The notes beneath the pieces are model-generated. The model did no database searches. It saw only the letters and a program-made list of their open reading frames with translations, and was not told the DNA's origin. Source: Lachnospiraceae bacterium (GTDB lineage: Bacteria; Bacillota; Clostridia; Lachnospirales; Lachnospiraceae). From it: a stretch of 35,486 bases of DNA. The translations under genes and the position numbers were made by a program. The stretch is taken from contig JAAUZT010000054.1 in assembly GCA_014804485.1 (NCBI GenBank), forward strand, positions 1 to 35,486, in the 5' to 3' direction. This document shows positions 16,971 through 23,704 of this stretch, piece after piece. The stretch's first letter is position 1. Every line of letters begins with the position of its first letter.

Positions 16971-18323
16971 ATGTTCAAGAAATATAAGAAGGCAGACTTT
17001 TTATCCGGAGATATTTTCCTGCCGATGGTACAGTTTGCGATTCCGCTTCTTTTTTCTACATTGTTTCAGCAATTATATAATACGATCGACACGCTGATTG
17101 TCGGGCGTACATTAGGAGAGACGGCGCTGGCGGCGATCGGTGCATCCTCACCGATTTATGATATGTTGATAGGGTTTGCACTGGGATTCGGCAACGGTCT
17201 TGCCATTGTGACGGCCCGGTGCTTCGGTTCCCGCGATGAGAAGATGCTTAAGGATTCCGCTGCTGCGGCTATTGTCATCGGCGTGGCTGTCGTGGCGGTG
17301 ATCACCTTGATGTCGCGGGTTGTTTTGCTGCCCCTCTTGCAGATCTTACATACGCCGGAGGAAGTGATGGCTGAGGCGTACCGGTATATCTCTATCATCA
17401 CGAGATACACGCTGGTTATGTTTGCCTATAATTTATGCGCGGGATTGCTGCGGGCGATCGGCAACAGCCTTATGCCGCTCATCTTCCTGATTATCTCGTC
17501 ATTTGCCAATATTGTATTGGATTATGTATTTATTGTGGTTATGGGCAGAGGGCTTGGCGGGGCCGCCGAGGCGACAGCGATTGCACAGGGCATTTCCGTG
17601 CTGCTCTGCCTGATTTATATCGCGAAAGCAGTCCCCATTCTGATACCGAAAAGGGAAAACTTCAAGGTCGATATGCCATTGTATAAAGAAATGACTGCGC
17701 AAGGATTTTCCACGGCATTTATGATGTGCTTTGTTTCGATCGGAAGCGTAATTCTGCAATCGGGAATTAACGGATTGGGGTATCTGACCATTGCGGCGCA
17801 TACGGCGGCGAGAAAATTGTATTCTTTCTGCATGATGCCTTTTACGGCGATGAATCAGACCGTCAATACATTTGTCTCCCAGAATTATGGAGCAGGACAG
17901 CCCGGGCGCATTCGCAAAGCCATGAAATACTCGTATATATATAATGCGGCTGTGACAGTAATAATAACAATTGTTATTTGGGGCTTTGCGCCGACTATGA
18001 TCCGCTGGCTCTCCGGGTCTGATGAAGAAGTTCTTTTGCGGAACGGGACATTGTATCTGCGGGTGGTTGCGCCCTGCTATTTTATTCTCGGCGTACTCAA
18101 TAATACGAGAAGAGCTTTGCAGGCGATCGGTCAGAAAATTCTTCCGGTTTTTTCGAGTGTGATCGAGCTGGTTGGTAAAATAGTATTCACGGCATATTTC
18201 ATTCCTAAGATGCAGTACACGGCAGTTATCATATGCGAGCCCATTATATGGTGCTTTATGGTCGTGGAACTGCTGGTGGTCTTTTGGAGAGATCCGTTTA
18301 TAAGGGAAGGAAAGTCAGAGTAA
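16971..18323 (+). CDS. MATE family efflux transporter
   Basis: The 450-residue protein has twelve membrane segments in two related halves and is a multidrug and toxic compound extrusion family exporter driven by Na+ or H+. The opening FLSGDIFLPMVQFAIPLLFSTLFQQLYNTIDTLIVG is the classic MATE N-terminus, and AAHTAARKLYSFCMMPFTAMNQTVNTFVSQNYGAG matches the start of the second half. I chose ATG 16971 because GGAGGGG lies 6 nt before it; an upstream frame extension to 16914 has no ribosome site and is not like the family. It may be read through from the thiamine riboswitch transcript, in which case TPP would also influence it, but no direct evidence links it to thiamine. Its substrate is unknown. 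Confidence 0.92.
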   Translation: MFKKYKKADFLSGDIFLPMVQFAIPLLFSTLFQQLYNTIDTLIVGRTLGETALAAIGASSPIYDMLIGFALGFGNGLAIVTARCFGSRDEKMLKDSAAAAIVIGVAVVAVITLMSRVVLLPLLQILHTPEEVMAEAYRYISIITRYTLVMFAYNLCAGLLRAIGNSLMPLIFLIISSFANIVLDYVFIVVMGRGLGGAAEATAIAQGISVLLCLIYIAKAVPILIPKRENFKVDMPLYKEMTAQGFSTAFMMCFVSIGSVILQSGINGLGYLTIAAHTAARKLYSFCMMPFTAMNQTVNTFVSQNYGAGQPGRIRKAMKYSYIYNAAVTVIITIVIWGFAPTMIRWLSGSDEEVLLRNGTLYLRVVAPCYFILGVLNNTRRALQAIGQKILPVFSSVIELVGKIVFTAYFIPKMQYTAVIICEPIIWCFMVVELLVVFWRDPFIREGKSE

Positions 18324-18356
18324 TAAAAATTTAGAGAACTTAAAAACGGAAATTAA

Positions 18357-18385
18357 TTGACATTATGGAAAGAATATTATAATAT
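18357..18385 (+). promoter_or_regulatory. Promoter of a small plus-strand RNA
   Basis: A perfect TTGACA (18357-18362) is followed at 17 bp by TAATAT (18380-18385); an overlapping TATAAT at 18378 gives 15 bp. No ORF with a ribosome site follows, only a hairpin and a strong terminator, so this promoter appears to drive a non-coding RNA starting near 18391. Confidence 0.65.
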
Positions 18386-18394
18386 AACCATAAG

Positions 18395-18425
18395 AGGTGC
18401 TGCCCGTAAAGCAAACGGTTCACCT
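18395..18425 (+). repeat. Left copy of an inverted repeat flanking the toxin locus
   Basis: This 31-bp segment is repeated in inverted orientation at 18672-18703. It begins AGGTGCTGCCCG and ends ACGGTTCACCT. About 27 of 33 aligned columns match, with the outer AGGTGCT and CGGTTCACCT blocks identical. Each copy sits directly downstream of one of the two convergent promoters. Confidence 0.8.
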
Positions 18426-18444
18426 CGGTTACTAGTTGCTAATC

Positions 18445-18486
18445 AAAAAAGCAACCATCACTTTTGGCGGGTGCGGTTGCTTTTTT
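18445..18486. terminator. Bidirectional terminator shared by sRNA and toxin mRNA
   Basis: AAAAAAGCAACC (18445-18456) pairs without mismatch with GGTTGCTTTTTT (18475-18486) around an 18-nt loop. A-runs and T-runs on both sides let it work in both directions. The stop codon of the minus-strand peptide lies inside its loop, so the last codons of that gene are one arm of the stem. Confidence 0.85.
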
Positions 18487-18592
18487 GATGTTTATGTTCC
18501 CCGTAGGATTGTATGATACTGATCAGAGTAACAATAATACTGATGATTGTCACTACAATACCAACGATTCCTACCGTCGTTTCCATCATCAT
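18458..18592 (-). CDS. Small hydrophobic peptide, putative type I toxin (holin-like)
   Basis: The 44-residue ORF encodes three start-region Met residues, a single unbroken hydrophobic helix (TVGIVGIVVTIISIIVTLIS) and a basic tail ending KSNRTRQK. This is the profile of small membrane-acting type I toxins and of the short holin-like toxin peptides found in Clostridia. AAAGG lies about 8 nt before the first ATG (18592). A promoter with extended -10 lies about 110 bp upstream, and the gene ends inside a bidirectional terminator opposite a convergent small RNA. The assignment rests on peptide profile and locus layout. Toxicity and homology to a named family are inferred. It sits between a MATE exporter and an NSS symporter, neither of which explains it. 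Confidence 0.65.
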   Translation of the reverse strand: MMMETTVGIVGIVVTIISIIVTLISIIQSYGEHKHQKSNRTRQK

Positions 18593-18620
18593 ATCTTGTA
18601 CCTTTCACTATATTTTCCAT
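18492..18620 (-). CDS. Overlapping leader ORF in the toxin mRNA
   Basis: ATG 18620 follows a very strong ribosome site (GGAGGTGAT, 4 nt upstream) and opens a 42-codon ORF that overlaps nearly the whole toxin gene in another frame. The product is polar, Tyr- and Asp-rich and has no membrane helix. The strongest ribosome site in the mRNA therefore serves this ORF rather than the hydrophobic peptide. It may be a leader whose translation opens or blocks the toxin start, as mok does for hok, or the site may simply be misplaced by a past frameshift. Confidence 0.35.
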   Translation of the reverse strand: MENIVKGTRYDDGNDGRNRWYCSDNHQYYCYSDQYHTILRGT

Positions 18621-18671
18621 ATGTATCACCTCCAAAATACAGGAAGTTCTCAAATGTATTCATCCGGCGAA

Positions 18672-18703
18672 AGGTGAACCGCTTACCGTTTAGGGTAGCA
18701 CCT
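18672..18703 (-). repeat. Right copy of the inverted repeat, 5' hairpin of toxin mRNA
   Basis: This is the 32-bp partner of 18395-18425. Read on the minus strand it begins AGGTGCTACCC and ends CGGTTCACCT. It lies at the very start of the predicted toxin mRNA and folds into a hairpin with outer stem AGGTG/CACCT and inner stem TACC/GGTA. Confidence 0.8.
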
Positions 18704-18709
18704 GAGAAT

Positions 18710-18737
18710 ATTATAGCACATAGAAGACGAATTGCAA
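18710..18737 (-). promoter_or_regulatory. Promoter of the toxin mRNA
   Basis: On the minus strand TTGCAA (18732-18737) and a perfect TATAAT (18710-18715) are 16 bp apart, with a TG element before the -10. Transcription would begin near 18703, placing the inverted repeat at the 5' end and leaving a leader of about 110 nt before the peptide. Confidence 0.65.
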
Positions 18738-18828
18738 AGATAAAAACAAACGTAATAACGATAATCATATTAAACCAACTTGCAAAGATATGAAGAAAAA
18801 AGTTTTGAGAGAAAAGTATATCATTGTA

Positions 18829-18837
18829 TGCTATACT
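18829..18837 (+). promoter_or_regulatory. Extended -10 promoter of the NSS transporter gene
   Basis: TGCTATACT is an extended -10 element (TGn plus TATACT, 18832-18837) 48 bp before the GTG start. A TTGAGA at 18805 is 21 bp away, too far for a normal -35, so recognition would rest on the extended -10. Confidence 0.4.
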
Positions 18838-18885
18838 TAGATTGTTTAAGCTCTATATTTAGGTATACGGACGGAGGAACGGAAA

Positions 18886-20244
18886 GTGGAACGAGAGAAA
18901 CTGGGTTCGCGGATGGGATTTATCTTATTGTCTGCCGGATGTGCGATCGGAATCGGAAATGTGTGGAGATTTCCTTATATAACGGGACTATATGGGGGAG
19001 GCGTGTTCGTGCTCTTCTATTTGTTTTTCCTGATTACTATGGGCGTGCCGGTGATGACCATGGAGTTTGCGGTGGGGCGTGCCAGCCGGAAAAGTATCAT
19101 TAGGAGCTATACCGAACTGGAGAAGCCGGGACAGAAGTGGCATCTGCACGGATATCTGGGTATGGCAGGTAATTATCTTCTTATGATGTTCTACACCACG
19201 GTGGCGGGGTGGATGCTGTACTATTTCTATCAGATGCTGACAGGCAGATTTACAGGGAAGGATGCTGCGCAGGTGGGAGCCATGTTTCAGGAAATGCTGG
19301 AGAATCCTACGGTGCTTATGACAGTGATGATAGTGATTGTCGTGGCAGGGATCCTGATCTGTTCTATGGGATTACAGAAGGGCGTAGAACGCATTACGAA
19401 AGTCATGATGAGTCTCCTGCTTATTATAATCGTTGTTCTGGCAGTGCACAGTCTGACGCTGGAAGGCGGCATGGAGGGGTTGAAATTCTATCTGTTTCCC
19501 GATTTTGCGAGAATGAGGGAAGTGGGAATCTGGGAAACGATAACGGCCGCTATGAATCAAGCGTTTTTTACTTTGAGTCTGGGAATCGGCGCCATGGCGA
19601 TCTTCGGCAGTTATATTGACAAGAAGCGCACGCTGCTTGGAGAATCGGTGAATATAGCGCTCCTGGATACTTTTGTGGCAATTGTATCTGGGCTTATTAT
19701 TTTTCCGAGCTGCTTTGCTTTTCAGATCAGCCCGGATATGGGACCGAGCCTTATTTTCATCACGCTGCCTAATGTGTTTAACAGCATGGCGGGCGGACGT
19801 GTCTGGGGAACGCTGTTCTTTGTCTTTATGACATTCGCGGCATTTTCCACGATTCTGGCGGTATTCGAGAATATTATTTCCTGTTGTATGGATCTGTTTC
19901 ATTGGAGCCGGAAGAAATCCTGCGTGGCCAATCTGTTTGCTCTGATTCTGTTATCTACGCCTTGCGCGTTGGGATATAACTTGTGGTCCGCATTCCAGCC
20001 GTTGGGAGAGGGGAGCACGGTTCTGGATTTGGAAGATTTTGCAGTCAGCAATGTGATCCTGCCGCTCGGATCATTCTGCTATCTGCTGTTCTGTGTGACA
20101 CGGTTCGGATGGGGATTTGACAAATACAGAGAGGAAGCCAATATCGGTGAGGGTATGAAGATCCCGAAGTGGATTCGAGGGTATGTGACGTATGTGCTGC
20201 CGGTGCTGTTGCTGCTTCTGATTATTATGGGATTAGTCGGATAA
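18886..20244 (+). CDS. Neurotransmitter:sodium symporter (NSS/SNF) family transporter
   Basis: The 452-residue protein has about 11-12 membrane segments and carries the first-helix signature of the NSS family, SAGCAIGIGNVWRFPY, whose unwound Gly-Asn region binds Na+ and substrate. GGGVFVLFYLFFLITMGVPV and MEFAVGRASRKS follow as in bacterial LeuT/MhsT relatives. AAMNQAFFTLSLGIGAMAIFGSY corresponds to helix 6, also at the substrate site. Bacterial members import amino acids with Na+; which one cannot be read here. GTG 18886 is well supported by GGAGG at 18873-18877, 8 nt upstream. It is a single-gene unit, flanked by the toxin-like locus on one side and a kinase-like gene on the other. Confidence 0.93.
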   Translation: MEREKLGSRMGFILLSAGCAIGIGNVWRFPYITGLYGGGVFVLFYLFFLITMGVPVMTMEFAVGRASRKSIIRSYTELEKPGQKWHLHGYLGMAGNYLLMMFYTTVAGWMLYYFYQMLTGRFTGKDAAQVGAMFQEMLENPTVLMTVMIVIVVAGILICSMGLQKGVERITKVMMSLLLIIIVVLAVHSLTLEGGMEGLKFYLFPDFARMREVGIWETITAAMNQAFFTLSLGIGAMAIFGSYIDKKRTLLGESVNIALLDTFVAIVSGLIIFPSCFAFQISPDMGPSLIFITLPNVFNSMAGGRVWGTLFFVFMTFAAFSTILAVFENIISCCMDLFHWSRKKSCVANLFALILLSTPCALGYNLWSAFQPLGEGSTVLDLEDFAVSNVILPLGSFCYLLFCVTRFGWGFDKYREEANIGEGMKIPKWIRGYVTYVLPVLLLLLIIMGLVG

Positions 20245-20413
20245 TAGGTGGTCTGGGCCGTCCGCTCAGTAATTAACTTCCGTCTGTGTCGGATATGGGT
20301 GTGACTTGAACAGTGCCGCTATGGTTAAAATGTTACAGACATAATTACAGATTTTACTATAAGTAATGCTTCCGATATGGTAAAATAAGTATATATAGTA
20401 CAATCCGGAGGAA

Positions 20414-20440
20414 GCTTCGGCGCTGTATATGCGGCGGAGC
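20414..20440 (+). other. GC-rich hairpin in the leader of the kinase-like gene
   Basis: GCTTCGGCGC (20414-20423) pairs with GCGGCGGAGC (20431-20440) around a 7-nt loop, with one G-G mismatch and one G-U pair. It stands 50 bp before the start codon in an otherwise AT-rich leader. No T-run follows, so it is a leader structure rather than a terminator. The rest of the gap 20245-20490 shows no gene. Confidence 0.4.
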
Positions 20441-20490
20441 GGCAGGGGATTGTTGCGGATACCTTATAACGGATAAGGAGGGCAAGACAT

Positions 20491-21126
20491 ATGGAGAATT
20501 ATGTGATTACGATTGCGCGCGGATTCGGGAGCGGTGGTAAGGCGATTGGCAGTCAGCTTGCGGAGGAGCTGGGAGTACCATGTTATGCGAAACAGCTGAT
20601 CGATATGGCATCGGAGTACAGCGGTATTAACAAACAGTTATTTGCGGAAGTGGACGAGAAACTGCGCGGCAGTTACGCCATGAAGCATCTGATGAAGATT
20701 CCTTATACTTATGTGGTGGAGCCCAGCGATAAGGAATTCACATCCGATATTAACCTGTTTAATATTCAATCTGAGATCATTCGGGAGCTTGCGAAGACAG
20801 AGTCTTTCGTAGTGATCGGCAAGTGTGCGGATTATGTTCTTAGAGATATGCCGAATGTGATCAGCGTCTATGTAGAAGCGCCGGAGAAAGATTGCATAGC
20901 TACTGTTATGAATAGAATGCAGGTGTCGGAGAGCAGGGCGAAAGATCTGGTGCATAAGACAGACAAATATCGGGCGGATTATTATAAGTATTATACGCGT
21001 GGAAAGAATTGGAGAGATCCATTAAATTACGATTTAACGTTGAACAGTTCTAAAGTTGGTTGGGATAACTGTGTGAAGCTGATTAAAGAGTATTTGAATA
21101 TGAAACAAAAGGCACAGAGTGAATGA
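20491..21126 (+). CDS. Cytidylate kinase-like family protein
   Basis: This 211-residue P-loop protein begins VITIARGFGSGGKAIGSQLA, the opening of the cytidylate-kinase-like family. The phosphate loop is G-F-G-S-G-G-K (residues 11-17), close to the kinase loop GxGSGG. IGKCADYVLRDMPNVISVYV is the conserved middle part, equivalent to the GR-D-G segment of Cmk. VHKTDKYRADYYKYYTRGKNW and the final NSSKVGWDNCVKLI match the lid and last strand. It differs from true Cmk (rpsA-linked, about 225 residues) in the nucleotide-binding details, and its substrate is unknown. AAGGAGGG lies 9 nt before the ATG. It is followed by a hairpin, so probably monocistronic. Confidence 0.88.
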   Translation: MENYVITIARGFGSGGKAIGSQLAEELGVPCYAKQLIDMASEYSGINKQLFAEVDEKLRGSYAMKHLMKIPYTYVVEPSDKEFTSDINLFNIQSEIIRELAKTESFVVIGKCADYVLRDMPNVISVYVEAPEKDCIATVMNRMQVSESRAKDLVHKTDKYRADYYKYYTRGKNWRDPLNYDLTLNSSKVGWDNCVKLIKEYLNMKQKAQSE

Positions 21127-21174
21127 TTGATTTGTCCATAGCGGCAACGGTCCGTGACGGAAGTAAATGAGTGA

Positions 21175-21206
21175 AAATCCCTTGGAATTTATATTCCAAG
21201 GGATTT
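21175..21206 (+). terminator. Terminator hairpin after the kinase-like gene
   Basis: AAATCCCTTGGAAT (21175-21188) pairs perfectly with ATTCCAAGGGATTT (21193-21206) around the loop TTAT. The 14-bp stem ends in only three T, so it may need help to terminate or may act in both directions. Confidence 0.7.
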
Positions 21207-21681
21207 GATATCGTACGGACAAATAGCAAAAGAGCGCATAAATACTGGGGTTTTGGGGACGAAATAAACATAACGGTGGATATTGTATAAACGACGACTG
21301 ATGGGAGTAAGTTGAAATTTCACATGTTATAAAATGTGCGACGTGTGTTATTTATATGTAGATTAAGGGATGAAAGCAAACATATATTTCGCGGAATGTC
21401 TGCTTGGATTGATGAACAAATCGGAACAGTTGTTTCCCTAAAAAGACAACGAGTCAATCGAGTAAATCATGATTTAACACAGAACGCTTATCGGATTGAA
21501 GCAAAAAATGAGAAAAACAATAGTTATGCAACACACGTTTTTTATTATATGAGAAATTGCTTGGTAAACTGTGAGTTCACGGAACGAATCTCGAAGTTGA
21601 ACGTAGCGCAATCTGATGCACGACAACGTGTATGGAAAACAATATAATAACACAATATATTTTATGAAAGGAATGATGAGT
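21207..21681. other. Gene-free stretch before the NYN gene
   Basis: About 475 bp with no convincing gene. A GTG-started frame at 21336-21647 gives a basic 103-residue product with no ribosome site or recognisable domain. A small stem CACAT/ATGTG (21321-21338) encloses TTATAAA. A 21-bp motif shared with 25830-25850 lies at 21573-21593. The stretch may be a decayed gene or a long regulated leader. Confidence 0.4.
21573..21593 (+). repeat. Short dispersed motif, copy A
   Basis: GAGTTCACGGAACGAATCTC plus G matches 16 of 21 bases of 25830-25850 (GAGTTTGTGAAGCGAATCTC plus G), with the last nine bases identical. Each copy stands about 50-110 bp upstream of a CDS (NYN gene, sensor kinase) in a gene-free stretch. 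The first and last four bases of the second copy are GAGT and CTCG, giving a weak palindrome. Confidence 0.3.
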
Positions 21682-22767
21682 ATGGAAGATAAAAGATTTG
21701 CAATACTGATCGATACGGATAACATTTCATCGAAGTATATATCCGCAATTATGGACGAGATGACGAAGCACGGAATCGTAACATACCGGAGAGCGTACGG
21801 CGATTGGACAAGCACACAGGCGAAGGGGTGGAAGACGAAACTGATGGAGAATTCCATCACACCGGTGCAGCAGTTTTCCAATACGGTGGGGAAGAATGCG
21901 ACGGATTCCACGTTAATCATAGAGGCGATGGATATTTTGTATACAGGAAATGTGGACGGCTTCTGTATTGTCTCCAGTGACGGTGACTTCACCAGACTTG
22001 CGGGCAGACTGCGTGAGTCGGGTATGCTGGTGGTGGGAATGGGAGAGGAGAAGACGCCCCGTTCTTTCCGTACAGCATGTTCACAGTTCACGGTCCTTGA
22101 AAATCTGATTGATGAGGATGAGGAAGATTTGCAGGAAGAGGAGACACAGGAGTCCTCGAAGGGAGCCGCACAGGAGTCAGCTGCGGCCTCCGGTAAGAGC
22201 GGTAAAAATAAGAAAAAAGCGGCGAAGGCAAACGGTGATACGAAGGAATCGACTTCGATCAGTAAGGAAGTGATCGAAAGCGCCATCATCAATATCATTA
22301 CGGAGAACGAAAACAGAGGCAAGGAAACAGGTCTTGGGGAAATCGGAAGCAGGCTTCTCAACAAGTATCCGGATTTTGACGTGAGAAATTATGGCTACAG
22401 CCTGTTGTCACGCTTTTTAGAGGAGATTCCCAGTCTGCAGCTGGTGAAGAATAACACGAGAGTCAATGTTGAGATCAGGGAAAATAGGGAGACGGAAGAA
22501 GAGATTACCGATTATATCAAAGCAGTTGTAGGGGAACAGGGCAAAAAAGGCATGCGCGTGAGCGAACTGAGCAACATCGTGCACGGTAAATATAAACGCT
22601 TTAAACCGAAGAATTACGGTTATTCCCAGTTCACAAAGTTCCTGCAGGCGATACCGGAGTTGGAGATCTACGGGGATATCAATGCGCGGAAAGTAAGAAT
22701 TGCCGGGCAACAGGGCAATGCTGCGGAGACGGTACGGCCGGAAGAGAATAATGGCACAGCTGAGTAG
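21682..22767 (+). CDS. NYN domain ribonuclease with two OST-HTH/LOTUS domains
   Basis: The 361-residue protein has three parts. Residues 1-140 form a PIN-like NYN (LabA/DUF88) domain, with acidic residues in LIDTDN (Asp11, Asp13), NATDSTL (Asp75) and SSDGDF (Asp100, Asp102) that would bind the catalytic metal. Residues 143-190 are a low-complexity linker, acidic then Lys-rich. Residues 194-265 and 273-340 are two LOTUS/OST-HTH domains, each with the run NYGYS-x-x-x-F-L. LOTUS domains bind RNA, so it is probably an RNA-targeting nuclease. I chose ATG 21682, 9 nt after AGGA; in-frame ATGs lie at 21664, 21673 and 21676. It lies 40 bp before the response regulator but no functional link is known. 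Confidence 0.9.
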   Translation: MEDKRFAILIDTDNISSKYISAIMDEMTKHGIVTYRRAYGDWTSTQAKGWKTKLMENSITPVQQFSNTVGKNATDSTLIIEAMDILYTGNVDGFCIVSSDGDFTRLAGRLRESGMLVVGMGEEKTPRSFRTACSQFTVLENLIDEDEEDLQEEETQESSKGAAQESAAASGKSGKNKKKAAKANGDTKESTSISKEVIESAIINIITENENRGKETGLGEIGSRLLNKYPDFDVRNYGYSLLSRFLEEIPSLQLVKNNTRVNVEIRENRETEEEITDYIKAVVGEQGKKGMRVSELSNIVHGKYKRFKPKNYGYSQFTKFLQAIPELEIYGDINARKVRIAGQQGNAAETVRPEENNGTAE

Positions 22768-22807
22768 AATGACGGCACGCAGCAAATGGCGGAGAGGACG
22801 ATAGAAT

Positions 22808-23557
22808 TTGGATATACAGGACAGGAAAAGCAATATTCTGGTGATAGATGATGATGTTGATATCGGCAATATGCTGGAAGAGCTGCTGATGCGAGAGGGG
22901 TATGGCGTTATGCGCGCCTATTCCGGAACGGAGGCTGTGCTCTTGATGGAGCATGCCAAGCGTTATTGTGGGTTGTCTTCCCAAGACGGTATGGAAACAA
23001 GCGCGGTGCTGCCGGATCTGATCCTGCTCGACTTGATGCTGCCGGGAATTTCCGGAGAGCAATTGCTGTCGAAATGGGAAGGGATTCCGGTGATCGTGGT
23101 CAGCGCCAAGGCGGGAGTCGATGATAAGGTGCAGCTTCTTCTCGGTGGCGCGGCGGATTATATCACGAAACCTTTTGAGGGAAAGGAACTTCTGGCGCGG
23201 GTTGCTGTACAGCTTCGAAAAAATAGAAATAACATATGTAATGAAAAAGATATATTACAGTTCGATGATATACGCCTGTCATTAACCATGCGCACGGCTA
23301 TGATTGGGGAGCAGACTGTCAGGCTGACGAAGACGGAGTATGCGATTCTAAAGACATTGATGCAAAATCCGACGCAGGTCATAACCAAGTCAGCGCTTTT
23401 AGACCGGATCAGTGAGGACACGCCGGATTGTATGGAGAGTTCGCTGAAAGTACATGTCAGTAATCTGAGAAAAAAGCTGCGGGAAGCGGGCGGACACGGC
23501 AGTGACGGAGAGTATATAGAGTCGGTCTGGGGAATCGGCTTTCGGATGAAGACATGA
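22808..23557 (+). CDS. OmpR/PhoB-type response regulator
   Basis: The 249-residue protein has an N-terminal receiver and a C-terminal winged-helix DNA-binding domain. The receiver has the acidic pocket IDDD (14-16), phosphoacceptor Asp75 in LLDLMLPG, VVSAKAG and the conserved Lys in YITKPFEG. The winged helix shows RLTKTEYAILKTLMQNP, VHVSNLRKKL and SVWGIGFRM. The start is TTG 22808, supported by GGAGAGGA 8 nt upstream; there is no nearby in-frame ATG. Asp75 is about 20 residues later than usual because of an insertion after helix 2 (KRYCGLSSQDGMETSAVLP). It lies 147 bp before an ABC pair and upstream of a sensor kinase, and probably controls the ABC genes through the CTTAAC boxes. Confidence 0.93.
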   Translation: MDIQDRKSNILVIDDDVDIGNMLEELLMREGYGVMRAYSGTEAVLLMEHAKRYCGLSSQDGMETSAVLPDLILLDLMLPGISGEQLLSKWEGIPVIVVSAKAGVDDKVQLLLGGAADYITKPFEGKELLARVAVQLRKNRNNICNEKDILQFDDIRLSLTMRTAMIGEQTVRLTKTEYAILKTLMQNPTQVITKSALLDRISEDTPDCMESSLKVHVSNLRKKLREAGGHGSDGEYIESVWGIGFRMKT

Positions 23558-23610
23558 TAATGCAGAGACAGAATTCGGGAGCCGAAAAAATTTACCATTT
23601 TAAATCAAAT

Positions 23611-23640
23611 CTTAACTCTTTTCTTAACCGCTATCTTAAC
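23611..23640 (+). promoter_or_regulatory. Three CTTAAC boxes on a 12-bp period, candidate regulator sites
   Basis: CTTAAC occurs at 23611-23616, 23623-23628 and 23635-23640, each separated by exactly six bases, with a preceding TTTTAAAT stretch. They end 10 bp before a TAGAGT -10-like hexamer at 23651-23656, and 64 bp before the ABC ATPase start. Evenly spaced direct repeats beside a weak promoter are the usual target of OmpR-family regulators, and such a regulator is the gene just upstream. Confidence 0.6.
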
Positions 23641-23704
23641 TTTTCCATGCTAGAGTCATACATGTCAACACAGGATCGGAACGGAATGACAGGAGGAAAG
23701 GGTT

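Larger units (their letters stand above)
18391..18487 (+). ncRNA. Putative antitoxin small RNA, about 97 nt
   Basis: The predicted transcript runs from about 18391 to the T-run ending at 18486. It starts with a hairpin whose outer stem is GAGGTG/CACCTC (18394-18399 with 18421-18426) and whose inner stem is CCGT/ACGG. It ends with the 12-bp stem AAAAAAGCAACC/GGTTGCTTTTTT. Its 3' third is antisense to the last codons and terminator of the small hydrophobic peptide gene on the other strand. Convergent RNA pairs sharing a terminator are the known plan of type I toxin-antitoxin loci such as Fst/RNAI-RNAII. Ends are inferred from promoter and terminator. Confidence 0.55.

Noticed and set aside
18464..18793. 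109-codon plus-strand frame across the toxin locus
   Set aside because: It is antisense to the hydrophobic peptide, crosses the bidirectional terminator and toxin promoter, and lacks a ribosome site.
21336..21647. 103-codon GTG-started frame upstream of the NYN gene
   Set aside because: There is no ribosome site, no recognisable domain or membrane segment, and the product has a random-looking basic composition. At most it is a decayed gene.
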